From: Liopterus haemorrhoidalis | Lineage: Eukaryota; Arthropoda; Insecta; Coleoptera; Dytiscidae | Direction: 5' to 3' | DNA length: 64,000 nucleotides | Assembly (NCBI GenBank): GCA_963971575.1 | Contig: OZ020611.1 | Span: forward strand, 64,761,381 to 64,825,380 | Shown: piece by piece, positions 21,540 to 32,790 of the stretch | Numbering within the stretch: position 1 is the stretch's first letter | How the letters are laid out: every line of letters begins with the position of its first letter | The notes under the pieces: model-generated | The model's input: only the letters and a program-made list of their open reading frames with translations | The model's database searches: none | Told to the model about the DNA's origin: nothing | Position numbers and translations under genes: made by a program

Positions 21540-22300
21540 GTGTCAATACAAAAAAGACTAAAATAAATAAATAAAATAAAATAAATAAAAATATAATAAA
21601 TTAGGAACACAACAAAACACTTATTAGCAATATACAATCTATCAAGTAGTAAATAACAAATTTTAGTCAAATTTAACAGTCATTAATTAAATAAGTTATT
21701 TAAATAAATTACAGTAGAATAAGATTTAAAATTTAAAAATATTCATAAATAAGTTACTAAAATAAGGTCCAATAGAATAAAACAGAAATTCAATAAAAAC
21801 ATAGGAAATAGATAAGTGTCAATAAATCACAATAAAATCATTTTCAAGTTAAAATATAAAAAATTTAAAATGGGTTTAAATTAAGATAAATTAATGAATA
21901 AATGAATAAAAAACTTGATAAAATTAATAAAATAAGGTAAATTAGAATAAAAGAAAAATAAGATAAAAATGTACAAGAAACAAATAAAAAAAAAAAAAAA
22001 ATAGATCTTAATTATAACATTTTCTATATGGTGTAAAGTGGAGCCAAGTTAATTATTCGAAAATATCTTCCACGTTGTACGGAGACTTTCCTATCAGATA
22101 TTTTTTTTAATTTATTTTGAAAATGTTTTCGCAACGTGTAATTTTTAGATCACCCGGTAGCGTATTATAGAATTTACAACAATTAAAGTAGGCACTTTTC
22201 AGGTATAAGGCGGTAGAGTGTGGTTGGGGAAGTAATAAATCTTTTTTTGTTGTTGTTGTGTAATTATGCCTTTCGTCTGGTTTAAAAATATTCAAAACTG
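21540..22300 (-). pseudogene. LINE 3' end (ORF tail plus A-rich UTR)
   Basis: On the minus strand the frame at 22107-22295 ends SAYFNCCKFYNTLPGDLKIT followed by RCENIFKIN, the Y-N-x-LP plus basic-helix ending seen in CR1/Jockey-like LINEs. A long A- and TAA-rich 3' UTR runs leftward to about 21540, ending in aaataaataaataaaataaa-like repeats near 21560-21590. Upstream RT sequence is missing. Confidence 0.6.
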
Positions 22301-22365
22301 ACAGATATGTATATGTGCGTATATGTATAGTGCTGGAAATGTTATGATGGCAAGTTGTTTAAATT

Positions 22366-22753
22366 TCACTTGACAGGAGTCTCTGAATTTCAGAGACCCG
22401 ATGAATGTCGTACGGAAGCCGGGCAGAGGAACCTAGCCAACTCCTATATAAATTCTACTCAACAAGGTGGCGACCAAGAGACCGACATATTCCGATACAT
22501 CTGGCGAGCCAAGCAGTATTCACCATGTGAGTGGGAGAAAGCTCCTCCAGGCTCCTCGACTTTCTGATTGGCAACTCCCGCTTCGGAGATAGCTCTAAGC
22601 GGATTCCGGCCAATACGGGGTGGACCGAAAACTTTCCCAACTCCCAGGGATGAATACAATAATACTGTAATTTTATAATTATTTAATAAATTGTATTGTT
22701 AAAACCAGGAGTTGTATATCCATCTAATCACCCACGTTATAATATCACTTGAC
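22366..22753. repeat. GC-richer block between 9-bp direct repeats
   Basis: The repeat tcacttgac is at 22366-22374 and 22745-22753 and encloses about 370 bp that is clearly GC-richer than its flanks. Inside are a palindrome near the left edge (gtctctgaatttcagagac, 22379), a TATA-like cctatataaattct (22443) and an aataaa near 22685. This combination would fit a solo LTR or a short DNA element; the termini do not settle it. Overlapping frames on both strands (22355-22659) are probably not coding. Confidence 0.4.
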
Positions 22754-22996
22754 CAGGGGTCGGCAATATTTTTTACGGCACTATTTTTTTACAATTTTAT
22801 GGTTTACGCCAGTTTACATATATTGAAAATACGGCTTAAATACGGTTAGTGTGTAAGAAGCTTAAAGCAGCGTGCAGTACTGTGTTGGCTACGCTGGATA
22901 AGAAAAGAAAACATTATTTTTTCTTATAAGTTGTCCACATAATGTCGTTCGGCGGGACGAATTCATCCCATGCGTGACCGGGTTCCGACCCCAGCT
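22754..22996 (-). mobile_element. hAT MITE, family shared with 34190-34506
   Basis: The ends are caggggtcgg at 22754 and, reverse-complemented at the right, ctggggtcgg. The interior (gtgtgtaagaagcttaaagc at 22853) matches the reverse complement of 34305-34345, and the right part matches 34200-34260. The element is therefore a minus-oriented, deleted copy of the same family. No matching 8-bp TSD was found. Confidence 0.65.
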
Positions 22997-23079
22997 CTAA
23001 GACAAATCTTTATATTCATCAGCATCAGTAAAACAAAACTATTATATAAGGATTATTGGCAAAATTAACATCCATTTTT

Positions 23080-24060
23080 ATCGTCTTTCAGCCAATCAAG
23101 AACTTATTGGATGGGTAAATAAGTAGCATATCGCAGAACTCAATCTTTGACGAGTATGATGCTCTGGAACGATTTGACAATCTCCACAAAAAAGAAACTT
23201 CTGCGCTGGTACGTGTTCTCTGTACACTTTTATATTGCAGAATAATGATTCTTGACGTAGGCAACAAGTAAAAAACTGGAAGCATTTGAGATGCGAATTT
23301 ACCGTAGAATGTTGAGTGTATCATGACAAACCGTATCACGAATATTGAAATTCTCCAAAGAATGAAAAAAGGTAGGTAACTTGTAGTAAATATTCTTTAT
23401 TTATACTTTTATGTTGTTAAATTTACATTTTGTACAATCAGTAATACAGTATATTTTAATAATACAAAGAGATAATTATTTACAATTCACAGTAACTTTT
23501 TGTACGTATTTGGTTGACTTTTTTCATCCATATAACATTTGAATAACCGTCATTTAGAATCTGCAGCGTCGATTTCGGGTTTCTTGTGTCTTATTGGATG
23601 TCTCTCATTAGGAGTTCGATCTATTGTTCGCTTGCCACACATATTATACATTTTCTCCCTTCATCCCTTCCAGTACTCATGTTTCCGTTTTTCGTTGTCA
23701 ATTTTGTATCTTAAAATAATCTATGAGTTTTTATTTGATTTATTTGTAGGAACTTATATCTGGTTGTAATTCAATGTTTGGATTTTTTGGCAATAAGTAA
23801 GTATTCTTCACTGTAGAAGCAAGAGAGCTCCAGTATTTCGGCCAAATCATTATGCATGAAAGGAGATTAAATCTAATACAGAAAATGAACAGAAAAGTCA
23901 TGAGGAAAACGAGTGTTGAAATTTCGTTGTAGAAAAATGTGAGAATCTGGTTTTCTACGACTACCACAGAATTATTTCAAACAGCAGTGAACAAAGTAAT
24001 GATAACTGCCAATATCCGAAACAAATATGAACTTTAAGGAAAAAAATCAGCTGTGGCCAC
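23080..24060 (+). pseudogene. Non-LTR RT C-terminal domain, interrupted
   Basis: Two plus-strand blocks belong to one ORF. The first (23160-23370) reads KKLLRWYVFSVHFYIAE, then TSKKLEAFEMRIYRRMLSVS and ILKFSKE in shifting frames. The second (23815-24020) reads RELQYFGQIIMHERRLNLI, then VRIWFSTTTTELFQTAVNKV and ITANIRN. Together they form the thumb and distal tail of the insect LINE type whose ORF ends in a maturase-like Y-x-GH/Q block. Stops at several Trp positions and frameshifts show decay. The 23371-23814 segment between them is an unidentified insertion beginning ggtaacttgtag. Confidence 0.75.
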
Positions 24061-24159
24061 CACAGGACCGACCGCCATCATAAAGTACTTATATAAATTA
24101 CATTCTAGCAGCAGAGTAGAAATAACTTGGCCTAATATTTTCTAACAGAGATATTATTT

Positions 24160-24800
24160 ATCATGACCATGGAAACGTTACATATAAATATGAAAAAATT
24201 GAGGCTAAGAAAAAATTTCGAAAAATTTTACAGAAATTATTCGAAATTTTTCATTTTATCAAAACACGTCTCAAATAAAAGTTATTGCTTTTATAGCAAC
24301 TTTTGTTCAATAAATTTTTTCTAAATATTTTTCTGTTGTGAAATATTCACAAAAATCTTAAAATCGATACGAGTAAACTCCCATTTTTAGTCAACTGATT
24401 TTTACCAAAAGTTGATCAACTCGTGCCATTGATAGCGGAACATTAAATATTAAGTTTCATAAAAATCCTTTCAGCCGAATTTGCTCTACACGTGTACACA
24501 GACAGACGGACAGACGGACAGACGGACAGACGGACAGACGGACAGACGGACTGACGGACAGACGGACAGACGGACAGACGGACAGACGGACGGACGGACG
24601 GACGGACGGACGGACGGATGGACGGACGGACGGACGGACGGACAGACGGACAGACGGACAGACGGACAGACAGACAGACGGACAGACAGACCGACAGACA
24701 TCATGCTAAAAATAGTCAAAACGTTATGTAGGGACTTCAATTCGTAGAGATCCATCGAAATCTCTCTTATATATGTTGGCGGTCGGTAAAAACTAATGGT
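24160..24800 (+). repeat. Dispersed repeat family B, copy 1, with minisatellite
   Basis: From 24155 (atttatcatgaccatggaaac) this aligns with 28600-28700 in a second copy, including aaaatcgayacgagtaa and tttttagtcaacygat. In this copy a tetranucleotide array sits at the position where the second copy has only a few acagaca units. No coding capacity. Confidence 0.65.
24500..24697. repeat. (GACA/GACG)n minisatellite, about 198 bp
   Basis: About 49 tetramers of gaca and gacg. Most of the array alternates as an 8-mer (gacagacg), while the centre (24588-24640) is nearly pure gacg interrupted by one gatg. The open frames on both strands here (24481-24806) are by-products of a repeat whose unit length is not a multiple of three. 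Confidence 0.95.
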
Positions 24801-25084
24801 CCCCATTGATTAAGGAATCACATATTTTGATATACAGAATATAACCATTTTAAATGTAACGTGCGTGAAATGATTTTTATAAATAAGCTTAATTCGTAAA
24901 AGTATGAAACAGATACATAAACCATTGCAAACAAAAATTTAAAAAATTGAGTTACAAATTTTTCTTGGTGAAAAGGAATTATAGTGTACAAGAATTTTTA
25001 AATGATGATAACGATAGCTATAATTTTGTGCAATTATTTATTAACTTATTTTTGTATATTTCTTTTGACATGGTTTTGTGTCAT
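24801..25084. other. No gene recognised
   Basis: AT-rich gap; nothing supported. Confidence 0.4.
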
Positions 25085-25470
25085 CATTATCCTCCAGCCA
25101 TTCGAAACCATAGCTGGATATAGGCCTTCCTTAAACTTTTCCAATTTTCTCTATCTTGAGCCTCTTGTATTCAGTTCGTAGATTAAGCTTTAGGTCATCA
25201 GTCCAGCTAGTGGACGGTCTTCCTCTACTACGTTTATCTACCCATGGTTTCCTCTCGATAATCCGTTTGGTGCATCAGTCGTCTATTGTTCTAGCTAAAT
25301 GGCCTGCTCATTTCCATTTCATAGTAGCCACTTTTACAAGGATGTCGGTTAATTTCGTCTGTTGACAAAACTTACCTCATTCCATGGCCCTTTGGGTTAC
25401 TTGCAGTTTTCTAGCAGAAGCTTTAGTCAATGTTAGGGTTTCCGCTCCGTATGTAAGACGGACATAACAT
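25085..25470 (-). pseudogene. Non-LTR RT distal tail
   Basis: The minus strand reads from about 25470: GAETLTLTKASARKLQVTQR, then VATMKWK, stop, AGHLARTIDD, stop, and IIERKPWVDKRSRGRPSTSW followed by TDDLKLNLRTEYKRL. This is the distal part of an RTE/BovB-like ORF, where W-x-GH-x-x-R precedes an RGRP-x-x-W basic segment. The two stops are TGA codons replacing a Trp or Arg position. The plus-strand frame at 25156-25365 is antisense to it. Dead, truncated at both ends. Confidence 0.8.
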
Positions 25471-27829
25471 GTAGCTTGAATTTTTTTTTTAAGGCACATT
25501 GAGATATCATTTTAAAAACTGTTTTGTAATTTACTAGATGCTACCTATCTTTTTTATTCTCTTGAAGATTTCATACGTTTGGTTGTCTCTGTCAATTCGT
25601 TATATGTACATATTTGCATTTGTCAAACTTAATAAAGTAGTTTCCTACTATTATATTATCACACAGAATTAACTTTATTATAGTAACATTATTAATAATA
25701 TTTATTTTTTACAATTTAACAGTGTTCACAGTTTTGGAATTGTTTGTTGCGCTAATATTAGTGTTAAATTAAGTCACATCATCACAGATTTGTTTCAGAT
25801 GTTCTAAAAGCACAAAATTTCTTGCTTCTGACACATTTTATAGCGTGTTTCGAGTATAGTAGCAATACAGAAAATTCTTAATTCTATGTTTTTGAATTTT
25901 GCTTTGTCCAAAAGACCATCCAGTCACTCTTGATGCATCGAGTTTGTAGAATCCTTTCCTAAAGAGCGCTTAAATTTATTTACTGTTCCGTATTCGGTTG
26001 AATAAGAGGCAAAATTTTTAACCGAATGCTCGATGTTCGGAATCTCTCCAAATCGAAAATTCGGTATTCGGTTATTAGGTAAAATCACTATTCGTCGCAA
26101 CCCTTCTAATTATAATATTAATGGATGTAGCTGTTAACTCTTGATGGAACATTTTGAATAATTAAATTTCCTTCTTTCCTTCTCATTATATTTCCTCGGA
26201 CATCATATACTTTCCAGATAAGTAGATATCGTGATAGATATTCGCATAATTCTACCTATTCAATAAGGAAAAATTGGATAGTTGATTATACTAAAGAATA
26301 AAAAAGTAACATACGCTGATATTTCATAAATTTCAGAATACATCCTCGCAGAATGTAATATATAATGAATAGTCGTAGATCACAGATTATATTCACAACT
26401 TTTTCAGTTAGTATTTGAACTAGAAGATCCCGGATCGCTGACGTCCTGTGATATATTCACGCAATGAATAACGAGTTGAGCTCATATTCCTGTATCGTGC
26501 TTGTATCGCTGCGTTCTCAGCTCCCGGTCCCTAGAACACCCGATAACTTCAGTTCAGCGCCACAGGTTATGCGCTCGGGTCTGCGCACGACCGTCCTGGG
26601 ACGAATTTTTCATTTAAAAATCATATGTGTGTTCATTATTCAGTTAAAATATATGGTACTTTTATTTTTTATGATGTAGGAATACCGGCCTGGTTATATT
26701 TTCTGTTTAAAATGAATTTATTTCATGAAATTTTTCGACGTATGATATATTTATCAGTTATGAGTTTAATGATGTGTTTTATTCATTTATGTCAACATTT
26801 TTTATTCATTTATGCTAAAATTTTGTTTGTAAAGGAAATATTTTGAGAGTAGGTATTTCAATATACATGATGTTAAGGGGTCAAAAAGTCAATACAAGAA
26901 AAAGTTTAAACAGAATTCCTGGAAATAGTGCTGCATCAAATTAACTTTATGTAAATAAAAAAATTTAATTTATTTTATATTTTTTTATTATATCTTATAT
27001 TAAGTCTATTACTCCAACGTATAACCAAAGTATATCAAAGTGACTAAACGAAAAATGGTTATGGAATGTACGACTTGAATAAAGAAGTAGCGATACCAAC
27101 GCTAATAATATATGAAAATGCTTCGTAGGTTAAATAACAAAAAAGTTAATGAGAAGTTGCATTTTTTAGTTCCATAAATGCTTAGTAAGTAACATTTTTT
27201 TGGAAATATAATGACAAACATTGTGTCAAGAACTTTCTTTCGATACCATATAATAGAATCTATTAAGGAGATTTAAAATATATACATATATAAATGAATA
27301 ACCAAGTTTTGCAAAGAACCAAAAAGTTCGATATTTTTCGAAAAAATATTTTGATCAAAAATTCCTGTTGAACTATGATGATTTATACTATTTATGGTGA
27401 TACATATTATGATGATTCATACTATGATTCATATCAGCGGTTCTTAACCACATTAGATGTGCAATACCATATTCTTTTTCAGATTTTTAAACCACTATCT
27501 CTGCGAAATAGATTGAGGGCACAAAAGATTTTGGTACAAAATTGGGTAAAAGAATTTTAAACATTATTTTTCATTTATTAATCTAAGATTCAAGACCTTT
27601 CTTTGACTTGTACAATAAAAAAATCCGTGCGTAGTATTCTGATTCACATCAATGTATATTACTCTGAATTTTGTAAGATTTTTAGACTTCTAGGAAATAT
27701 TTTGAGGTATTACAATTTTTTAGCACATTTTTGAAAACAATTGCTTTTAAAAATTGTAATTATCAAAAATATTACTTTATTATATATATTTTTTTCGTAT
27801 TTATTTTTATAAATCGTATATAATGGTTT
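25471..27829. other. No intact gene; one hAT-like end
   Basis: At 25980-26090 several ttcggt/accgaa motifs (for example ttcggtattcggttattagg at 26060) lead into gtcgcaaccctt at 26095, which reads inward as a hAT-type terminus (aagggttgcgac). The opposite end was not found. The block 26400-26610 is GC-richer and has no recognised content. Frames at 26464-26846 and 27375-27560 show no domain. Confidence 0.4.
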
Positions 27830-28060
27830 ACGGCCGGCTCCGTTTCATTCTGTCTATCCAGTCACCATCTCGGAGAACTCTTGCTTCCATCGCCTCCCGT
27901 GCATCCTGAGACCAGCTTCTTGTTGGTCAGCTTGGTCTTCTTCTGCGCACAGGAATCCACTCCCAGATCTTGGGGCATCGGCCATCTTCCATACGTAAGA
28001 GATGCACATACCATAAGAGGCCTTTGTTTTCTATAGTTTCTATAATAGCGTTTTCAACGT
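27830..28060 (-). pseudogene. Non-LTR RT distal tail, second lineage
   Basis: The minus strand reads YERWNAIIETIENKGLLWYV and then HLLRMEDGRCPKIWEWIPVR, RRRPS, a stop, and SWSQDAREAMEARVLRDGDW followed by IDRMKR. This is the terminal region of another LINE ORF type with a W-x-GH-like segment and an Arg-rich stretch. It differs clearly from the piece at 25085-25470, so two LINE lineages are represented. Truncated at both ends. Confidence 0.75.
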
Positions 28061-28146
28061 TCATAGCTGCTCATAATCAGTCATTACGAACGTATTTAAA
28101 TTTTGAGGTCCCGCAAGTCCTTCTCCAAAAGTAAAAAGATAAAGAT

Positions 28147-28169
28147 AATAATAATAATAATAATAATTT
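28147..28169 (-). repeat. (AAT)n 3' tail of minus-strand LINE
   Basis: Eight AAT units lie at the left, that is 3', edge of the LINE that extends to about 29835. Confidence 0.8.
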
Positions 28170-28455
28170 ATTTATTGACCATAATATAAAATAAAACATT
28201 GTTTTAGTCAGTCAAACAAGCAATACAATACAAAATACAAATACATGTTAACATGGAGCAAGATAATAGACAATAATTATTAGAGTAGTACACTAATATA
28301 TGGTCTTAATATATGGACATAATAAAATTTAAAATTTAACATTAAAAAATTCATCAGTGGAGTAGAATGGGTTTCTAATTAAAAATAAGACTTTATATTC
28401 CTCTGGCAGAATATTAAACCAGTGGCGAAGGGAAACCTCCGCTAGATTTGTCCTC

Positions 28456-28955
28456 CCAAAAAAGAAAAATAAAAAAAATAAAAAAATTTAATTAAAATTT
28501 TTTTTTTTTAAATATTTAGATAAATATTCAAAAATACATCAAATTATGTTCTATACAAATTTTTGTCCAAGGCTTGGTTTACTTGTTACGAATTTATTAT
28601 CATGACCATGGAAACGTTACATATAAGTATGAAAAAAATGAGAATTGGAAAAATCTTAAAATCGACACGAGTAATCTCCTATTTCTAGTCAACCGATCTT
28701 CATAAAAAACAATAGGGTTCTTCCCATTTAATAGGAGAATTTTTTAGTATAAGAACGAATTCTCTAAGTTGAACCATTCTTGAGTTATCGTGTATATACT
28801 CATACAGACACACACACATACGGACGGCACTTCGAAAATAGGTTTTTTGGATTCCCTGGACCATGAAACGTGGTCATCAGTCAAAATATCGACATCGAAA
28901 ATTTTCGCGATTACAATACTTGCCCCTTATATATTAAGTTCGGGCAAGTAAAGAA
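28456..28955 (+). repeat. Dispersed repeat family B, copy 2, inserted in the LINE
   Basis: Bounded by A/T-rich runs at 28456-28510 and by gggcaagtaaag near 28950. The sequence atcatgaccatggaaacgtt at 28600 matches 24160 in the first copy. A short acagacacacacacatacgg tract at 28805 occupies the site of the expanded minisatellite in copy 1. It separates the LINE thumb from its C-terminal NLAEVSLRHW block, so it is younger than the LINE. Confidence 0.65.
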
Positions 28956-29835
28956 AATATGTGTAATAATTAGAAGCATTGCATGATTTAGTTAAACGCA
29001 AAATGTTTGGATATATATTGTTTTTATTTCCGATAGCATGCAGGTACATTCTGTCGCCAGTTGGCCATACATTTCTACTTTAATAGGCATACAATATACA
29101 CTGATAAATATAGAGAGAAGGTAATGTCATTATTTCTAATTCTTTAAATGCATTCTTACAATCAGCTCTATAGTTAATTTTTGCTAAAATTCGAATAGCA
29201 TGTCATTGAAGGAAAAAAATTCTATTAGCTGAAGCAGAATATCCCCAAGCTAGAAGGGCATACGAAAAATGTGACTGAAATAGGGAGGGCATAATATGAT
29301 ATTAACATTATTTCTAGTGAGACAGTATTGACCAGATTGCGAAAAAGACATATAGTTTTGCAGTTTTTTTTTTTTTTGGTACGAATTACTACGTGGTTAT
29401 CCCACTTAAGTGCACGATCAACATAAACACCCAGAAAAGCAACAGAAGAAGGATTTGAAAAATTATGGTTTTTACAACTAATTAAAAGGTTTTGAGTTTT
29501 CGGATCAGTGAGGGATAATTCGTTCGAAAGAAACCAGTCATTTGCTTTTTCAACGATTATATTATTTATATTTATTAAATTTAATGATAATGAATGAGAG
29601 AATATGGTGGTATGATCTGCATATAAAATAGAATCATTTTCAATGCAATTTGAGAAATCGTTTACGTAGATTAGAAACAGAAGTGGTCCTAAAATGGACC
29701 CTTGTGGAACACCCCGTTTAACATTCAGCGACTTCGAAGATTTATTATTAAAAATACAAATTGTTTCCGATTACTTAGATATGATTTGATAAGTGAGCAG
29801 ATACATGGATCAAAGTTATATACTTTTAATTTCGA

Positions 29836-30290
29836 CAATTGCCTTGTAGATAACTATTTTGGTCTTTTTGTTTATATTATCGTTCCACACTAATGGGTTA
29901 ATTGCCTGATGACATGCTTTCCTTGTCGAATTATTTATATCATCCTCACCCTCCCCTCTGTATGATAAGGTGACGCCTAGATATTTGAATTTTAGGCAGT
30001 TTTTGATGATGTCATCAGCTAATTTTAGGTATTTTTCCTCCTCACGGACAACAAGACTGAGTTTCTGTGAGTTTATTTCTAAACCCCATTTTTATATTCT
30101 TCTCTTAGCTTCTTCCCTATATAGCTGGAATCATATTCGTCTTCCGCTATGAGGACCTGATTGTCTGAGAATAGGATACAAGATGGATTACCTCCAATAT
30201 CTATACCCGAATTACGACATTTGCATCTCCAGGGCCTTCAAGGCCTCCTCAATATTTATTTTGAAGAGAATAAAGAGGTGGGGTGGAGAG
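29836..30290 (-). pseudogene. RTE-like RT fragment, catalytic site FSDN
   Basis: The minus strand reads LFSDNQVLIAEDEYDSSYIG, then after a frameshift LEINSQKLSLVVREEEKYLK, NCLKFKYLGVTLSYRGEGED and ACHQAINPLVWNDNINKKTK. Motif C is Phe-Ser-Asp-Asn instead of an Asp-Asp pair. The F-x-YLG motif D and the W-x-x-N segment are preserved. The fragment ends at 29836 where the other LINE begins. Dead and truncated. Confidence 0.8.
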
Positions 30291-31548
30291 GTTGGTTTAT
30301 ATAATTTGTGAATTGTTATACTTACAAATTTTTAGAATGTATAAGTAGATAAGATAAATTAATTATTAATTATATTGAATATTCATTTACCATCTTAATT
30401 AAAACGAAGAAAGTAAAAACAATGCACCGCTTTTTCGAGTTGGATCGGTTTATTGGAGGTGTTGTAGACCTGGATCTTCACACCCTGAAAGGGACCCGTG
30501 TGCAGTTTGTAGTGACCTACATTATGACTCGGTGAGATTACTGTGTGGTGTTTATAGGCTAATACATGATATAAGCAGATGTGAATTTTTACAACCATAA
30601 TTTTTACTTGAGAACTTTAATGTTCGAAGGTAGTTTCAGAAACTATAGTTCAAAACCACATCTGGCACCAGATCATTTATTTTATCATAATCAGAAGGGA
30701 GACTTTATAGCAAAATGCTAATTTTAAATGTTTTATAGCATGAATACACGTCTAGTGTCCCATTTAAACCCATAATAACGATAATTACTGTCCACAATAA
30801 GTGCACAAACTTTATAATCCCTTAAAAATAATTTTTAATTTAACATTGTATAGCATCTTTTATGGGCACGCAAAAGTCATTAAAATGATGTCTTCTCATT
30901 AAAGTGGGTATAAGTGACATTACAATCGAAAAGGGAAATAAGCAAATGTGTTTTTATTATTATTGAAACGTAACTCTGTGTTACGGTTTGTTTTACGTGG
31001 GGTTCTTTTTGTTTTTAGTGTTTCTTCTCATAATAAAATGAAATGCAAATGTAAAGAATCGCAAGTTGAAATGGACCAATGATTTTATTTTTGATGTTGG
31101 TTCTTTTAAAGTTTCAGAAATCAAGTAATAAAATGCAAATGAGAGACATTCAGAGTGAAGTACTCGGATTTCTTTATCATTGAATAAAACAAGCCTTTTT
31201 TATGTTCAACTTTTAACTAAATCGCCGAATACAACTTCACTGAAATAAAAATCTTAAAAACCCTGGTTTTAAGAAAAGAAACGATAATAAATTTTTACTT
31301 TCTTCTTCGTACCTATAATGAATGCATAAAAATAATGAAAAAAACTTTCAACGGTTTTTAAAGCTCTTTCCACTCTATGACAGATGGGTGCATTCTATTT
31401 TCAGTTGAATTTTTACAATTTACCAAATTTTTGCATAAATGAATTAGCGTTAAATGATATTAGAATATAAAATTGTTGTGATTGTCTGTGGATATTTTTA
31501 AGTTTTATCAAAAATAGGATACATTTTACGATTTCGTTAGAGACAAGG
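30291..31548. other. AT-rich DNA, no gene recognised
   Basis: Short frames at 30395-30598 and 31413-31625 show no domain. Nothing else supported. Confidence 0.4.
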
Positions 31549-31551
31549 TAA

Positions 31552-31882
31552 AGGCAAGCGTCCACTGGGCCGGGCCACAGATACAGCTGACAACGCAGTA
31601 ATCGAATATTTTTCGGTGAGAGCATGCACTGAGTCGCAGTGAACGCACTGAATTTTAGTGTAGGTATAAGAATTGTGTCGTTTACATTCTCATCTGATTT
31701 GACAATGCTATTAAGAATGCGTTAATACATAAATGCAAGTGTAAAGTTGCAAATATATTCTTCGTCGAAAAGGCTGATCACAACTGCTGGAATTCAATGC
31801 TGCAGTGTGGACTTGTGTGGAATTTTATACGTTTAGTATATTGTCTACCTTGCGAGCAGTGTGGCCCAGTAGACGTCTACCT
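31552..31882. mobile_element. PIF/Harbinger-type MITE, TSD TAA (331 bp)
   Basis: The left end aggcaagcgtccactgggcc and the reverse complement of the right end (aggtagacgtctactgggcc) are inverted repeats with 4 mismatches in 20. TAA is present on both sides, at 31549-31551 and 31883-31885. A 3-bp TWA-type duplication is the mark of PIF/Harbinger elements. No coding sequence is present. Confidence 0.8.
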
Positions 31883-32135
31883 TAAGAGGTCTACAGAGAA
31901 CCGAAATGCTGGATATCTGTGGCAGTATTTTGAAGTGTTTAGGTGTAACTAGTGGTGTGAATACCAGCTGGAATTTCTAATACCGGTATTTCGGTATTCT
32001 GAAAGTCCAATACTGGAATCCCGGTATTAATAACGGTATTCTGAAAATATAGAAATAAAACAAGAGTTTCCTTTTTTTATTAGGATTTTGTAGGTATGAC
32101 CAAAAAACCCTTATACCGTCATTTTGTCGTCTGTT

Positions 32136-32139
<4 letters not shown>

Positions 32140-32222
<83 letters not shown>

Positions 32223-32223
32223 T
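32140..32223. repeat. (CTGT)21 microsatellite
   Basis: About 84 bp of perfect ctgt units directly after a short tttg-interrupted start. The same site holds about 4 units in the reverse copy at 40665-40690 and about 3 at 58220. Frames at 32096-32331 are by-products. Confidence 0.95.
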
Positions 32224-32699
32224 CGGTAAAAATTGTAGCCAAACGGCTAAACCTAGAGAGTTGAAATTTGGCATGCTTATATAACTCTTTGACCCGCACA
32301 TAGGAAAAATACTAAAACATCTAAAAAACATACCCCCCTAAAAATGTTAACAAATATATGCTCATCGAAAAAAAATATATTTTTTTACAATTCTGTGTAG
32401 GGTATCAAATGAAAGCCCTTGGTACGTGGATTAACAATCAAAATTATATTTTTGCAAAATAAATTATTTTGAGGCGATTTTTGCCAAAATTGTGCAAAAA
32501 AATTTTTCTCCCATACCCTGTAGCCCAGATGGTTTAAACTAAAAATCTGAAAAAATTCTCAGTAATGAACATTGGTGTTAACCGGAATAGTACAACATGA
32601 ATTTTTGATCAGATTATGTTTTCGGAAAATAACGCATTTTTTGTGTTTTTAAGTAAAATATGTAATATATTTAATCCGCTATTTAACATAGTAAACGAG

Positions 32700-32790
32700 T
32701 AATCCTGTATAGCACAGTGGTAACGTTCTCGCATAGTGAGTTAAAACTACTGTAAGAAACTGTGTTCGAATCCCGTCAATTTTAATTTTT
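32700..32790 (+). ncRNA. tRNA-like (SINE head) sequence
   Basis: A-box-like tatagcacagtggtaacg at 32712 and B-box-like gtgttcgaatcccg at 32763 are spaced as in a tRNA. The T stem does not pair, and no acceptor stem closes, so it is not a functional tRNA. A T-rich tail follows. It is most likely the head of a SINE or a decayed tRNA copy. Confidence 0.5.

Larger units (their letters stand above)
28147..29835 (-). pseudogene. CR1/Jockey-like LINE, RT core with YADH site
   Basis: From the right the minus strand reads LNVKRGVPQGSILGPLL and FLIYVNDFSNCIENDSILYA, with motif C as Tyr-Ala-Asp-His where Asp-Asp is required (GAT CAT). It continues VAFLGVYVDRALKWDNHVVI, a T-rich frameshift, then the thumb. 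The ORF end, NLAEVSLRHWFNILPEEYKV, lies at 28370-28455, and the 3' UTR ends in (AAT)8. A 500-bp repeat (28456-28955) splits the ORF just before its end. The 5' edge at 29835 abuts a different LINE, consistent with 5' truncation on insertion. Confidence 0.85.

Noticed and set aside
24481..24806. Overlapping open frames of 88 and 106 codons
   Set aside because: They lie in a GACA/GACG array whose tetramer gives open frames on both strands by periodicity.
25156..25365. Plus-strand ORF of 69 codons
   Set aside because: Antisense to the LINE tail pseudogene, which has clear motifs on the minus strand.
32096..32331. Three frames rich in VCLS or QTDR repeats
   Set aside because: By-products of the CTGT microsatellite.
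32700..32790. Functional tRNA gene
   Set aside because: A- and B-box motifs are present, but T stem and acceptor stem do not pair.
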